Assembly: GCF_900101345.1 (NCBI RefSeq)
Contig: NZ_FMUX01000004.1
Span: 47,239-111,238 of the forward strand
Source of the DNA: Desulfoluna spongiiphila
Lineage (GTDB): Bacteria > Desulfobacterota > Desulfobacteria > Desulfobacterales > Desulfolunaceae
DNA: 64,000 nt
Reading direction: 5' to 3'
In this document: one piece after another, positions 17,206-26,615 of the stretch
Layout of the letters: every line of letters begins with the position of its first letter
How positions within the stretch are numbered: position 1 is the first letter of the stretch
Program-made: the position numbers and the translations under genes
Notes under the pieces: model-generated
The model's database searches: none
Told to the model about the DNA's origin: nothing
The model's input: the letters and a program-made list of their open reading frames with translations, nothing else

Positions 17206-17666
17206 TAGTCTCGTTCACGATAAAAACATGAATCGGAACACAGCATCATTAGGGGCACAACTATGGGGTACGACGGGCACTGCTTGTATCTGGTACTACA
17301 AGGGGTACGACGGGTATTGCCTGTAACAAGTACAACAATATCGCTGGGAACTTCTTCAGGGCCTGTAAGGCGCCCTTGGAGTCTTTTCCATAAAAGGGGG
17401 GAAAGGAGACACACGTCCCGTGCCTTGTACAAGAAAGGCAAAAAACATTGTTCTCCAGAAAAAGACACCACTGCCTGTGCTGATTAAAGCAACCCGAATA
17501 TAAATCAGTCGGGCTGTTGCGAAATTCATATTTCTCAATTTCGCCAAAAATTATTCTATGATTACGCTGATAAAGCGACGCGAGGTGCGCGTCATAATTG
17601 ATCCACCAAACCAATTTGAAGTATTGTTGTCTCGTTTTTATTCTTTTCTGTCAACACAAAAATAAA
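17206..17666. other. Intergenic region with a short imperfect direct repeat
   Basis: An imperfect direct repeat (GGGGTACGACGGGCACTGC and GGGGTACGACGGGTATTGC, about 17260-17325) is the only structure seen. Short frames on both strands have poor composition, no start signals and no recognisable domains. Confidence 0.45.
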
Positions 17667-17816
17667 TTATCCTTCAATAAGCTTTTGCAAGCGCGTAAAG
17701 GTGGCTAAAGCTATCTTCGGAAGCCATCCTTTATAAAGGATATTTGCCTCGTCATCATCCATGCACTGCTGGACAATAATGAGTGACCCATGGAGGAATT
17801 GACCTGTGTCATCCAT
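17667..17816 (-). CDS. Possible 49-residue small protein
   Basis: A short minus-strand frame begins MDDTGQFLHGSLIIVQQC and continues through a segment resembling real protein (GWLPKIALATFTRLQKLIEG). A stop lies a few codons upstream of the ATG and no good Shine-Dalgarno is visible. It may be a small gene or the remnant of a larger one. I do not recognise the family. Confidence 0.25.
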   Translation of the reverse strand: MDDTGQFLHGSLIIVQQCMDDDEANILYKGWLPKIALATFTRLQKLIEG

Positions 17817-17967
17817 AATTCGAGGGACGAAGGGCTATGTCGCTCTGCCTGTCAATTAATAAACCAATCAGGCGCTGGGACTCTGGCTTTCATCGGTTCC
17901 ATGGCGCAGGAGTAGGCAATTTATGGCCGGGAGGGAATAACAGATGGAATTCTCAGATAAAAAACTA
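17817..17967. other. Short intergenic spacer
   Basis: No gene or repeat is recognised in this spacer between the possible small protein and the promoter-like sequence at 17968. Confidence 0.4.
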
Positions 17968-17996
17968 TTGACATACGGAAAGGATGGTTTTATCGT
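17968..17996 (+). promoter_or_regulatory. Predicted sigma70 promoter
   Basis: A perfect -35 TTGACA (17968-17973) is separated by 17 bases from a -10-like TATCGT (17991-17996). It points toward the hairpin leader at 18031 and the small frame at 18098. The prediction rests on consensus only. Confidence 0.45.
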
Positions 17997-18030
17997 TGGG
18001 ACTAATAACTAGTTATTATTCGGTATAAGT

Positions 18031-18097
18031 AGCGACCCGACAGGATGCGGGAACATCCTGCCAGGCCTCACCAAAACAACCTTTAGCGGAGGTCGTC
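18031..18097 (+). promoter_or_regulatory. Structured leader with strong hairpin
   Basis: CAGGATG (18041-18047) and CATCCTG (18054-18060) form a perfect 7-bp stem with a CGGGAA loop, flanked by CCC/AGG that may extend it. A GGAGGT ribosome site follows at about 18088-18093, ahead of an ATG at 18098. A similar segment (ATATCCTGCCAGGCTCAC) recurs at about 18307-18325. It could be a regulatory leader or the start of a small RNA; no known family was recognised. Confidence 0.4.
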
Positions 18098-18226
18098 ATG
18101 GCTAAGCGATTTTTTACACCACCCCCAGATCCATTTCAAGTCGTATTTTCCTCATCACGCGAAACCCCGCAATCACTCACCCGGCTTTACTGCCGCTTCA
18201 AATGGCCGTTACCGTTTATTTCCTGA
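18098..18226 (+). CDS. Possible 42-residue small protein
   Basis: The frame begins MAKRFFTPPPDPFQVVF, with GGAGGT about five bases before the ATG and a promoter-like sequence 100 bp upstream. It ends with RLYCRFKWPLPFIS. No domain is recognised and the composition is neutral. The good ribosome site is the main support. Confidence 0.4.
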   Translation: MAKRFFTPPPDPFQVVFSSSRETPQSLTRLYCRFKWPLPFIS

Positions 18227-18745
18227 TCGCCGGATAACGGAAAGGCGTGCCTTTGGGTGCCGATGCATCTGGTACTTTCCTTCGGTTTCACTTTCACGAA
18301 GGAATATCCTGCCAGGCTCACAGAGGCACGTTCGCCCGGAATCCGCCATCAGCAAGGTTAACAAGAGAAGCAAAACCCGTTTACGCGTCTTGCGCTCCCT
18401 GACTGGCCTGCTGAATGGATCGGACATACCGTCGATGGACATCTGCGCGTAAAGCACGGCTGGTAAGGCTCCCCCGGAGATTTCACGAGAAAACGTTCAA
18501 TCACGGTTTTCTCACCCTCCGTGCGAGCCGGTCTATGTGCCACGAGGGACACGAAGCGACTTCTATTTTCCTGACAAACACCCTCTACTTCTTCCTGCGT
18601 TTTTCTTCGTGTCCCTCTCCCCTACCCTGCGCGGCATGCCTGCTTACCGGCCAACAATCGAACTTCCTGCCACTCTTTTTTACAAACGGGCCTCGCCAGC
18701 ACATTGGCTGCCGGATGCACACGATGCCCGAAGAGGAGACCAACC
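18227..18745. other. Intergenic region with a fragment of MITE-like family A
   Basis: A short partial copy of family A (about 18477-18533: TTTCACGAGAAAACG... TTTTCTCACCCTCCGTGCGAGCC) lies here. The left part repeats TCCTGCCAGGC seen in the leader at 18031. No gene is supported; frames reading through lack domains or starts. Confidence 0.45.
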
Positions 18746-19072
18746 ATGAACACCACGGAATCCCAGCATACTACCGATATATTCTCAGGGACTGAAATTC
18801 CGGCCCTGTGTGATGCCATCAAAGATATCCACAGGCTTCTCAAATCCGTCGGGGAGTTCCTGACCGAATTTGAAGGAGCCGAGGACTCCAATGGCAATGG
18901 GCTTCAACTCGATTTTAAAAAATGGGGGATCAGAACCATCACAGAAGACCTGCTGGAAAGGCAGTATCGGAAAATCGACAGGATCGCTGAAATCTACAGG
19001 GAAGAGCAGCGCAGGATGAAGGAGGGAAAACAGGTAAAGCAGGTGATAGGTGAAGTAGGTCATAGGCCATAG
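18746..19072 (+). CDS. Hypothetical protein, helical, about 108 residues
   Basis: The ATG at 18746 is preceded by GAGGAGACCAACC, a good ribosome site, and is preferred over a TTG at 18704. The product starts MNTTESQHTTDIFSGTEIPALCDA. It is predicted from composition to be largely helical, with a charged coiled-coil-like C-terminal third (RQYRKIDRIAEIYREEQRRMKEGKQ). The last residues and the stop codon come from ATAGGCC heptamer repeats, so the original C-terminus may have been replaced by repeat expansion. No family recognised. Confidence 0.6.
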   Translation: MNTTESQHTTDIFSGTEIPALCDAIKDIHRLLKSVGEFLTEFEGAEDSNGNGLQLDFKKWGIRTITEDLLERQYRKIDRIAEIYREEQRRMKEGKQVKQVIGEVGHRP

Positions 19073-20034
19073 GCCATAGGCGCATTGTAATGAAGGATAC
19101 GTGCTATGGAGGAGGGAGCGGAAAAAAAGGATGGGGGGCATGGTGTTGGCTGTGGCTCCATCATTAATATAGTGAATGCCTTGTTTGGGAACGGCATGAA
19201 ATAAGCCGAACCGAGATGCTGCGAATGGGTTTGGCTTTTTGAAAGGGCATCGGCATTCGTGCCGCACGGGAGTGCGGCGCTCCAAAACATGAAAAACGGT
19301 GGGGAACGCCTTACCAACAATTCCACGAAATCTGGGGTATACCCACACCCCGTAGGGTGCACTCTGTGCACCATGTTCGGGGAACAAAAGGCCTCGGCGT
19401 TACCGAATATCAGGGGGGATTGAAGGGCGTCATTTTGGTGCACGGAGTGCACCCTACAGTCTCTGGTGCTTCGGGCGTTTTTGGTCTGGGATTGGGAACT
19501 CCTTACGAACAATTTCACGAAACCTGGGGCAGGCCTACAACCCCGTAGGGTGAACTCTGTGCACCATGTTCGGAGAGTAAAAGGCCTCGGCGTTACCGAA
19601 TATCAGGGGGGATTGAAGGGCGTCGTTTTGGTGCACGGAGTGCACCCTACAGCCTCAGGTGTTTCGGGCGTTTTTGGTCTGGGATTGGGAACGCCTTACG
19701 AACAATTCCACGAAATCTGGGGTATACCAACACCCCGTAGGGTGCACTCTGTGCACCATGTTCGGGGAACAAAAGGCCTCGGCGTTACCGAATATCAAGG
19801 GGGATTGAAGGGCGTCGTTTTGGTGCACGGAGTGCACCCTACAGTCTCCGGTGTTTCGGGCGTTTTTGGTTTGGGAACGCTTTACGGCAGGGGTATAGAA
19901 AACGTTGCAAGCCGGTTTGGCTTTTTTTGGGGAGGGCGTTGGCATTCGTGCCGCACTGGAGTGCGGCGCTCCAAAGCATGGGGGATGGATGCAACAAGGG
20001 CCACACGTTTTCACCACTCACCACCTGCCATTTG
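19073..20034. repeat. Three tandem 193-bp units carrying REP pairs, with flanking repeats
   Basis: Forward REP palindromes (GTAGGGTGCACTCTGTGCAC core) start at 19352, 19545 and 19738, exactly 193 bp apart. Reverse ones (GTGCACGGAGTGCACCCTAC core) start at about 19437, 19630 and 19822. The spacers are also nearly identical, so these are tandem BIME copies. Two copies of another motif (GCCGCAC...GTGCGGCGCTCC) lie outside, near 19259 and 19947. ATAGGCC heptamers start the region. No gene is supported; long frames here are repeat artefacts. Confidence 0.92.
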
Positions 20035-22140
20035 CTATAGAAGCGATTGAATGTTCCGCAAGCGGGCTGTCATCTCCTCCAGGGCGTTTTCAGCGGTGCC
20101 GATATACTTGCGCAGGTCCGGGGCCTCCTCCACATCGTATGAGGTAACGGCTCCGGCAAAGGTGGCATCCACGGCGACATCGCCCACGGAGACATCCATG
20201 AGCTGCAACTCCTTGAGGAGCCGACGCAGGGCGGTGCGGGCGTCCTCGTCGTCCGTCATGGGCATCAGGACCACAAACCGCTTGTTTCCGATAAGGCCTA
20301 AAGAATCCGTATCCCGGACGATACCCCGGAACGAAGCAAGGACCGCGGTTGTGATGTCCATGGCTTTAACTGTCCCCTTCTTCACCGGTTTCGAGACCTT
20401 GGCACTGATCACTTCAAACAGGGCAATGGTAAAGGGGGTTTTATACCGATACGCGCGCTGCAACTCCTTTTCGATAAAGTACAGGGCATTTTTCTTTCCC
20501 AAAACCCCTTTGGGCAGAGACTGCGGGGCTTCGGGGGCGGGCTCTTTGACATCGGCGGGGGCCGCGACCTGCTGCTCTTTGACGTCGCTTGCCCGCATCT
20601 CCTGAACCGACTCCCTGGCCTTTTGAAGGACGAACTGAAGGTCCTCCATGCTGTCGATGGTCTCTTCAAAATAGGAAAGCACATTGGTGGCGTCCCCTTT
20701 GAAACCTCCCACCGACGGAAAGGTGCGGAGTTCCCAGTCGGACTCCAGCTTTTTCAGGCACCCTTCAAGACGCCCGTTCAAACGGTTCACAACGGAATCC
20801 ATCACCTCGGACGAGATCCCTCGCCCCCTTAGATTCTGGACGATATCCTGCTCCAGGCGGGAAATGACACCCTGAAGGTGCTCATCGCCTTCCTTGCCGT
20901 CTTCCCCGATGGCATCCAGGGCCATCTTGCCTCCGATGCGCTCGATGTACTCCACAAGCACTTCGGTAAGTGTGCCGTCGTCCCCCCGGGCTTTACGGAT
21001 CTCCGAGGCCAGATAGATCAACTCAGCGGCACCGCGGGGATCGTCGGTGATCTCATTGAGGAGTTCCTTGCCCTGGAGCCCGATGGATTCGGCCCCTTCG
21101 GCGATGGCGTCCATCACCTCCCTCCCAGCTTCATATCCCTGAAGCATCTCCGAGAGCAGGACAAACTCGGTGAGGGGCATGCCTTCTTGCAACAGCATCC
21201 GCTCAATTCGAGGCAGGAGCCGGACCAGCTCATCCGGATCGGGAAGGATCCGCTGGATAATCTGGGCAAGGCGCTCCACGCTGATGCTCCCTTTGCCGTA
21301 CTCCCGGCGAATCAGGTCCAGCATCACCTTGTCGGTCACCGAATCGGCTTTATCCAGAAGCCCGTGTTCAAGGGCCCCTTCCACTCCGGTTGCCTGGCGT
21401 GACGCCACGCGGTCGCGAAGTTCTCTTTTTAAATGGTGCAACCCTTTCAACAGCTTTTCAACGGCCTGGTTGTCCATCCCCCCCAGCTGCTGCCCCAGCT
21501 CCCCCTCCAACCTGTCCAGCCCGCCGGCAAAAACATCGGTGGCCCACCCCTCGGTGGCTCCGAAGACCTCCCGAAAAAGACCGGTGCCCGATCCTGCCGT
21601 GTCCGATTCGATCAACCGCTCAATGAGATACTTCTGAAAAGGAGAGGTGCCGCCCAAGGTCCCTTCGGCATCTGACTTTGATACCACCGTCTCTTCCTCG
21701 GTTATTTTCCGGTAGACGATGTGGTTCACAGAGATACTTGTGACGCCCTGATTTTTCAGAGCATTTTTCATGGACGCGGCATTGGGAAACCGTTTGGCAT
21801 CGGTGAGGATGTCCAGCAGGAGGTTCACGTCATCCAGGGTAATCTCGGCGGCAAAGGAGATGGACTCCACACCGGTCTCTTTAAAACTGGCAGCAATTTT
21901 GGAAATATTGATCTTCGGGTCCAGGGCCTCTTCATCCACGTACAGGGCTCCCCGGTGGAACACGATGGCAATGGGGGAGACTTTGCTGAGCTCAGCACGG
22001 AGCACGCGATGGAAGTCCCCGGCCGACTGAACCGTGGTGGGGTGGTTGGTCTTGTACATATGGGCCCGGTTGAAAAGGAGAGAAAAGCTGCGTCCTACCT
22101 TATCGGCAACCTGTTTTTTCTGTGGATTTTTTCGTTTCAT
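20035..22140 (-). CDS. Large protein with degenerate GGDEF domain
   Basis: The 701-residue protein has a long, mainly helical N-terminal region (about 1-520) without a recognised domain. Its first 140 residues alternate short helices and strands (HRGALYVDEEAL, SISFAAEITLDDV). An acidic, Ala/Pro-rich linker follows. The C-terminal 160 residues have the fold pattern of a diguanylate cyclase domain, but the signature loop reads IGNKRF (near residue 615) instead of GGDEF, so catalysis is very unlikely. Such domains can serve as nucleotide receptors or scaffolds. No membrane segment or signal peptide is seen. AGGGTG precedes the ATG. It lies downstream of a Ser/Thr kinase on the same strand, with a MITE-like element between them. 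Confidence 0.75.
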   Translation of the reverse strand: MKRKNPQKKQVADKVGRSFSLLFNRAHMYKTNHPTTVQSAGDFHRVLRAELSKVSPIAIVFHRGALYVDEEALDPKINISKIAASFKETGVESISFAAEITLDDVNLLLDILTDAKRFPNAASMKNALKNQGVTSISVNHIVYRKITEEETVVSKSDAEGTLGGTSPFQKYLIERLIESDTAGSGTGLFREVFGATEGWATDVFAGGLDRLEGELGQQLGGMDNQAVEKLLKGLHHLKRELRDRVASRQATGVEGALEHGLLDKADSVTDKVMLDLIRREYGKGSISVERLAQIIQRILPDPDELVRLLPRIERMLLQEGMPLTEFVLLSEMLQGYEAGREVMDAIAEGAESIGLQGKELLNEITDDPRGAAELIYLASEIRKARGDDGTLTEVLVEYIERIGGKMALDAIGEDGKEGDEHLQGVISRLEQDIVQNLRGRGISSEVMDSVVNRLNGRLEGCLKKLESDWELRTFPSVGGFKGDATNVLSYFEETIDSMEDLQFVLQKARESVQEMRASDVKEQQVAAPADVKEPAPEAPQSLPKGVLGKKNALYFIEKELQRAYRYKTPFTIALFEVISAKVSKPVKKGTVKAMDITTAVLASFRGIVRDTDSLGLIGNKRFVVLMPMTDDEDARTALRRLLKELQLMDVSVGDVAVDATFAGAVTSYDVEEAPDLRKYIGTAENALEEMTARLRNIQSLL

Positions 22141-22196
22141 TCGTCACCCTGCCTGGTCCGTGAATTCCCGGTTCTCGACCCTGTCGCCCCTACCTG

Positions 22197-22326
22197 TCCT
22201 AACCCGGATATTTCATAAAAAATGATCACAGCAAAGCAATAGGAGTTTATTACAATTGGTTACTGCGGAGATTTTAGATATGTCTACGGCACAAAATGTA
22301 ATGCGTGATTTTCTCACCCTTGTGGC
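22197..22326. repeat. MITE-like element, copy 2 (family A), truncated
   Basis: It starts with CTAACCCGGATATTTCAT and shares ATGATCACA, TTATTACAATTGGTTACTG and TTTTCTCACCCTT with copies at 16955 and 63087. The right end is missing: similarity stops at the kinase stop codon, so the kinase 3' end and the repeat meet there. Confidence 0.75.
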
Positions 22327-23366
22327 TAAAACCCTGAAAGATAGGCCGCCATCTCCTCTTTGAGCTCCCCGCAGGACGCATACCGATCCTCCGGGTCATA
22401 GGCCATGGCCTTTTGAATCATGGCATCGAAGCGCTCATCAAGCTGCGGATTCAACGCGGAAAGGGGGCGGGTAAAAATCCCCTCTTTGCGTTTCACCTTT
22501 TCACGCATCAGCTCCACCGGCCCCTTGACCTTTGGAAAAGGCAGAGAAGGAACCAGCAACTGGCTCATGGTCACCCCAAAGGCATACATGTCGGACCGCC
22601 CGTCGACGTTTCGGCCCACAATCTGCTCCGGGGACATGTATATCGGCGTCCCCTGGATCACGCGCCGGGTTTTTACGTCCTCCTTCAACACCTTGGCCAC
22701 ACCGAAGTCCAGGACAATGGGCCGTCCGCTTCGCTTTTCCATGAGAATGTTGCCCGGCTTGATGTCCCGGTGAACGATCCCCTCGGAATGGGCGTAGTCC
22801 AGCGCGTCAAGGATCTGAAGCCCTGTTTTCAAGGCGGTTTTTACGGGAAGGGTCCGCTTTGACGGCAGAATATTTTTCCTGGCGGTCTTCATCACATGAA
22901 GCAGGGACTCCCCTTCCACCAGCTGCATGGAAAAGTAGAGAAACGCATCGGTTTCGCCCACCTCATAGACAGGGATGATATTCGGATGGTAGAGAACAGC
23001 CGCCGATTCGGCTTCACGCTGAAACAAATCCGATGCAGACGGGGTAATCAGGCTCTTGGGAAGTACCTTTAAAGCAATGCGCCGCTTGAGTGTCCGCTGG
23101 TATGCAATGAAAATAACCGCCATCCCACCCCGCGCCAGCTCCCGAACAATGGTGGATGATCCCACTTCCATGCCGATGAGATGATCCGTCTTAATGGTAT
23201 CTATTGCAGCCACGTGTCCTGTCCCGATCCCATCAGGAGATGCAATCCCCTTATTTTGTCTGAATTTTGTTTTGTGTAGGTGATCAGTATAGCACAACGC
23301 GTTCAACAGGGCATCAATTAACAATACGTGAGCAAGGGGCGACAGCAGGATTAAAAAGACAGTCAA
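22326..23366 (-). CDS. Serine/threonine protein kinase
   Basis: All core kinase motifs are present: Gly-rich loop ELARGGMAVIF, lysine in RIALKVLP, catalytic loop VHRDIKPGNIL, DFG in VLDFGVAK, and GTPIYMSPEQ with RSDMYAFGV. This is a Hanks-type (PASTA-less) soluble kinase that phosphorylates Ser/Thr on proteins. The first ~50 residues of the longest frame (hydrophobic, then poorly conserved) lie outside the domain. A GTG near 23213 or the ATG at 23171 may be the true start, so the start given is provisional. The partner is unknown. The degenerate GGDEF protein downstream on the same strand is a candidate substrate (inference from position only). Confidence 0.88.
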   Translation of the reverse strand: MTVFLILLSPLAHVLLIDALLNALCYTDHLHKTKFRQNKGIASPDGIGTGHVAAIDTIKTDHLIGMEVGSSTIVRELARGGMAVIFIAYQRTLKRRIALKVLPKSLITPSASDLFQREAESAAVLYHPNIIPVYEVGETDAFLYFSMQLVEGESLLHVMKTARKNILPSKRTLPVKTALKTGLQILDALDYAHSEGIVHRDIKPGNILMEKRSGRPIVLDFGVAKVLKEDVKTRRVIQGTPIYMSPEQIVGRNVDGRSDMYAFGVTMSQLLVPSLPFPKVKGPVELMREKVKRKEGIFTRPLSALNPQLDERFDAMIQKAMAYDPEDRYASCGELKEEMAAYLSGF

Positions 23367-23603
23367 CAGGTTATCACGTCGCCGGGTTGATGAATCATTC
23401 CAATCATGCAGTCAAAGATGTATACTGGAACTTACATACAACTCAGGTAAGGCGACGACACACCGTCCCGATCGTTCCTTAAGAGTTCCTCGATTTCCTT
23501 TTACCCAGGATTCTCCATTAACCGTCTCCCCCGGGCCTTTTCAGTCAAAAAAACTCGCTCCGAGCCCCCTTTTTGTGTTAATTATGATTTTCAAGGAGGC
23601 ACT

Positions 23604-23873
23604 ATGCATTCATTAAATACCGGAGATGTGTTAACCCGCGTCACCCGTTACAACCTGATGCGAAACGGAAAATCGCTGTTTATAGATGTCCATGAATTGA
23701 TTGAAGGAACCCTTATCGGGCGCTTTCTGGCTGTCCCCAACCTCGTGATGATTCTTGCGTCATCCGAGTATCAAGGTGTCGGCGATACACAGGATGAGGC
23801 ACTGGAAGACTGCCTGTCCAAAATTCAGGGACTGGCGGTTGAAGACATTTTCCCATCGCAGCCATCAACCTAA
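23604..23873 (+). CDS. Small hypothetical protein (89 residues)
   Basis: A strong AAGGAGG lies five bases before the ATG. The product has a compact alternating hydrophobic pattern (NGKSLFIDVHELIEGTLIGRFLAVPNLVMILASSEYQGVGDTQDEALEDCLSKI); the GDTQDEALEDCL segment recalls small HicB-like or similar beta-alpha folds, but I cannot assign a family. It precedes prc by 71 bp on the same strand, so the two may be co-transcribed. Confidence 0.7.
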   Translation: MHSLNTGDVLTRVTRYNLMRNGKSLFIDVHELIEGTLIGRFLAVPNLVMILASSEYQGVGDTQDEALEDCLSKIQGLAVEDIFPSQPST

Positions 23874-23944
23874 ACACCCATGCGCCACCTTCGTGTGGCG
23901 CACCCTTACCTGTCAGACCCCCAGACGAAGGATACCCTGCAACC

Positions 23945-26062
23945 ATGAAAAAACGTTTCCTTGCGGTGATCCCCTGCATTGCCCTGTCCTTTCTGTTTGT
24001 AACGCCGGTTTTCTCCGAGCAGAGCAAGGCGCCCATTTCGCCAGAGGACTATTATATCACCCTTGCGCCGCTGCCGGAATTCAAGCAGACCTGCGTAAGC
24101 ATCATTGCAAACCTCAAGCGGCATCACTATCAGGAACTGACACTGAACGACGAACTGTCGAGCAGGATATTCGACAACTATATTGACTCCCTGGACAAAG
24201 GGAGAGCCTACTTCACCGCAGCCGACATCGCTGCCATGCAGCGGTACCGATACATTCTGGACAACGCCCTTGCCCAGGGAAACCTCCAGCCCGCCTTTGA
24301 CATCTTCAACCTCTACCAGCACCGAACCGTGGAACGGTTTGCCTTCATGGCAAATTTCCTCAGCTCAAAGGTGGATACCCTGGACTTTACCCGGGACGAG
24401 ACCCTCTTGAGGGACCGGGAAGAGAGCCCCTGGTTCTCAGATAAAAAAGCCCTGGACGACCTGTGGCGACGCAGGCTCAAAAACGAACTCATCACAAGGC
24501 GCTTGTCTGAAACCGACACGGACAAGGTGGAAGAGAACCTGCTTAAAAAATACACCAACAGCCTGAACCGGTCACGCCAGATGAAGAGCAGGGATGTTCA
24601 CCGCATTTTCATCAACACCTTCACCGAACTCTACGATCCCCACACCCAGTACCTTCCCCCGAGGGCTTCCGAAGACTTCAACATCCACATGAGCCTCTCC
24701 CTGGAAGGGATCGGCGCCCTGCTCCAGATGGACAACGAATACACCAAGGTGGTGAGCCTGGTGAAAGCGGGTCCGGCCGAAAAATCCAACCTCCTGAAAC
24801 CCGGTGACCGCATCATCGGCGTCGGCCAGGAGAACGAAGAGATCGTCGACGTGGTCGGCTGGCGCCTCGATGATGTGGTTCAGCTCATCCGCGGTCCCAA
24901 GGGCACGGTGGTCCGCCTGCGCATCATCCCCGCAGACAGCGCCGACTCCGCCATGAGCAAGGTGATCCCCATCACCCGCAACACCGTCAAACTGGAAGAC
25001 CAGGCCGCCAGCAGCAAGATCCTGGACATCCCCCTGGCTGACGGAGGCACCCACCGCATCGGCGTGGTTACCATTCCGGCTTTTTATGCGGATTTCAATG
25101 CCCACCAGGCAGGGGCCCCGGACTACAAAAGCACCACACGGGACGTGCGCCGCCTGCTTGAAAAGCTGAAAAAAGAAAACATCGACGGCCTGGTCATCGA
25201 CCTGCGCGACAACGGGGGCGGAGCCCTCACCGAAGCTGCAGCCCTCACCGGCCTGTTCATCGACAAGGGCCCCACCGTACTGGTACGCGGACGCAGAAAC
25301 CGCGTGGAGTCCTACCCCGATCCGGAACCCGGCATTATCTATGACGGCCCCATGGCCGTTCTGGTCAACCGCATGAGCGCTTCGGCATCAGAAATTTTTG
25401 CAGGGGCCATCAAAGACTACCGTCGCGGCCTCATCGTCGGCACCCAGACCTTCGGCAAGGGAACGGTGCAGTCCCTGCTGAACCTGAACCGGGATAACGG
25501 GCAGCTGAAACTCACCATCGCCAAATTCTACAGGGTGTCCGGAGCCAGCACCCAACACCGCGGCGTGCACCCCGACGTGGCCTTCCCGTCCGAGTACAAC
25601 CTGGAAGAGACCGGGGAAAGCTCCCTGCCGGAAGCCCTTCCCTGGGACACCATCCGCCCCATACGCTACAAGCCCTATCACCAGGCAAGCTTCACCCCCA
25701 TTGTGACCCGCATAAAAGAGCTTCATGACAAGCGGTCCGATGCGTCGGCGGAATTTACATTCCTCAAGGGCTACAACGCCTACGTGGAAACCCTCCGGCA
25801 AAAAGACCGCATCGCCCTGAATGAAAAGGTCCGCAAGGAAGAAAAAGAGGCCAACGAAACCTTTTTCCTCGGCCTTGAAAACGACCTGCGCGTGGCCCAG
25901 GGGGAAAAACCCTACAAAGACTACGAAGCCATGACTGCAGCACGCAAAGCGGAAAACGAAGAGAAAAACGACTCAGAGGACGAAGAGGAGGATGACGACG
26001 ACACCCTCCTCGAAGAGTGCGCCTATGTGGTCTCCGACTTTGCGAGGCTTTTGGAAAAATAG
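23945..26062 (+). CDS. prc: Carboxy-terminal (tail-specific) protease Prc, family S41
   Basis: The 705-residue protein has a signal peptide (to about residue 24), the Prc N-terminal domain, a PDZ domain (about 220-310, GIGALLQMDN... LKPGDRIIGVGQ), the S41 protease domain and a C-terminal DUF3340-like helical region ending in an acidic tail. By alignment with E. coli Prc the nucleophile is Ser480 in SASASEIF and the general base Lys505 in TFGKGTVQ, with the family's 25-residue spacing. It would degrade periplasmic proteins from their C-termini and process lipoproteins or cell-wall enzymes. Length matches the Prc group rather than the short CtpA group. Confidence 0.95.
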   Translation: MKKRFLAVIPCIALSFLFVTPVFSEQSKAPISPEDYYITLAPLPEFKQTCVSIIANLKRHHYQELTLNDELSSRIFDNYIDSLDKGRAYFTAADIAAMQRYRYILDNALAQGNLQPAFDIFNLYQHRTVERFAFMANFLSSKVDTLDFTRDETLLRDREESPWFSDKKALDDLWRRRLKNELITRRLSETDTDKVEENLLKKYTNSLNRSRQMKSRDVHRIFINTFTELYDPHTQYLPPRASEDFNIHMSLSLEGIGALLQMDNEYTKVVSLVKAGPAEKSNLLKPGDRIIGVGQENEEIVDVVGWRLDDVVQLIRGPKGTVVRLRIIPADSADSAMSKVIPITRNTVKLEDQAASSKILDIPLADGGTHRIGVVTIPAFYADFNAHQAGAPDYKSTTRDVRRLLEKLKKENIDGLVIDLRDNGGGALTEAAALTGLFIDKGPTVLVRGRRNRVESYPDPEPGIIYDGPMAVLVNRMSASASEIFAGAIKDYRRGLIVGTQTFGKGTVQSLLNLNRDNGQLKLTIAKFYRVSGASTQHRGVHPDVAFPSEYNLEETGESSLPEALPWDTIRPIRYKPYHQASFTPIVTRIKELHDKRSDASAEFTFLKGYNAYVETLRQKDRIALNEKVRKEEKEANETFFLGLENDLRVAQGEKPYKDYEAMTAARKAENEEKNDSEDEEEDDDDTLLEECAYVVSDFARLLEK

Positions 26063-26615
26063 GCTTTGCCAGTGAGTGGTGAATGGTAAACAGGGAGCCG
26101 TGGCGGAGTCGCTTCGCTCCGGCAGGAGACACCGGCCATGGACAACAAAACATAAACCGCTGATTATAAAACAAAACCATTTTTGATGGGTGGCGAAACA
26201 GGCAATGCAAACCTGACATCATGAAACGACCGGAATCCGTAGGGTGCACTCCGTGCACCAAAACGAATGCCCAAAAGGCCCCTGACGCCTTGGTAAAACC
26301 GAAGGTCTTGGGGGTACCCGGACATGGTGCACGGAGTGCACCCTACAGGCTGGAGGCCTTTCGGGCGGGCATCATTAGCCCCCGCCTATTTTGAGGGGCG
26401 ACACCGCGGGGGAAATTTCGAATTGTTTGGTGCCCTACAGGCTGGGTGCCTCGCGTCAGATTGCCATAAATACCGCTACCCAAAGCTTCGGTTATTTTAT
26501 TAATCGACACAAGCGAAGCCCGTCCCTCAAGCCAGGACCAAGGAACGCTTTTGTTTTAACCTATTCACCATTCACGACTCACTATTCACCATTTTACAAA
26601 CCAACGGATGCCGCC
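26063..26615. repeat. Intergenic region with a REP pair and heptamer repeats
   Basis: A forward REP palindrome starts at 26239 and a reverse one at 26326, the same ~87-bp spacing as in the 19-kb array. GTGAGTGGTGAATGG and TTCACCATTCAC...TTCACTATTCACCA heptamers lie at about 26072-26087 and 26565-26595. No gene is supported; the open frame leading into the M48 gene is repeat-derived. Confidence 0.8.

Noticed and set aside
17082..17614. Overlapping short frames of 117-129 residues
   Set aside because: They cover a MITE-like palindrome and direct repeats, lack start signals and have odd composition.
19340..19890. CRISPR-like tandem array
   Set aside because: The period is 193 bp and spacers are as conserved as the repeats; these are BIME tandem copies, and no cas genes are present.
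26391..26615. Longer N-terminus for the M48 protease
   Set aside because: The extra 75 residues are translated REP and heptamer repeats; family homology starts at LNWIAW.
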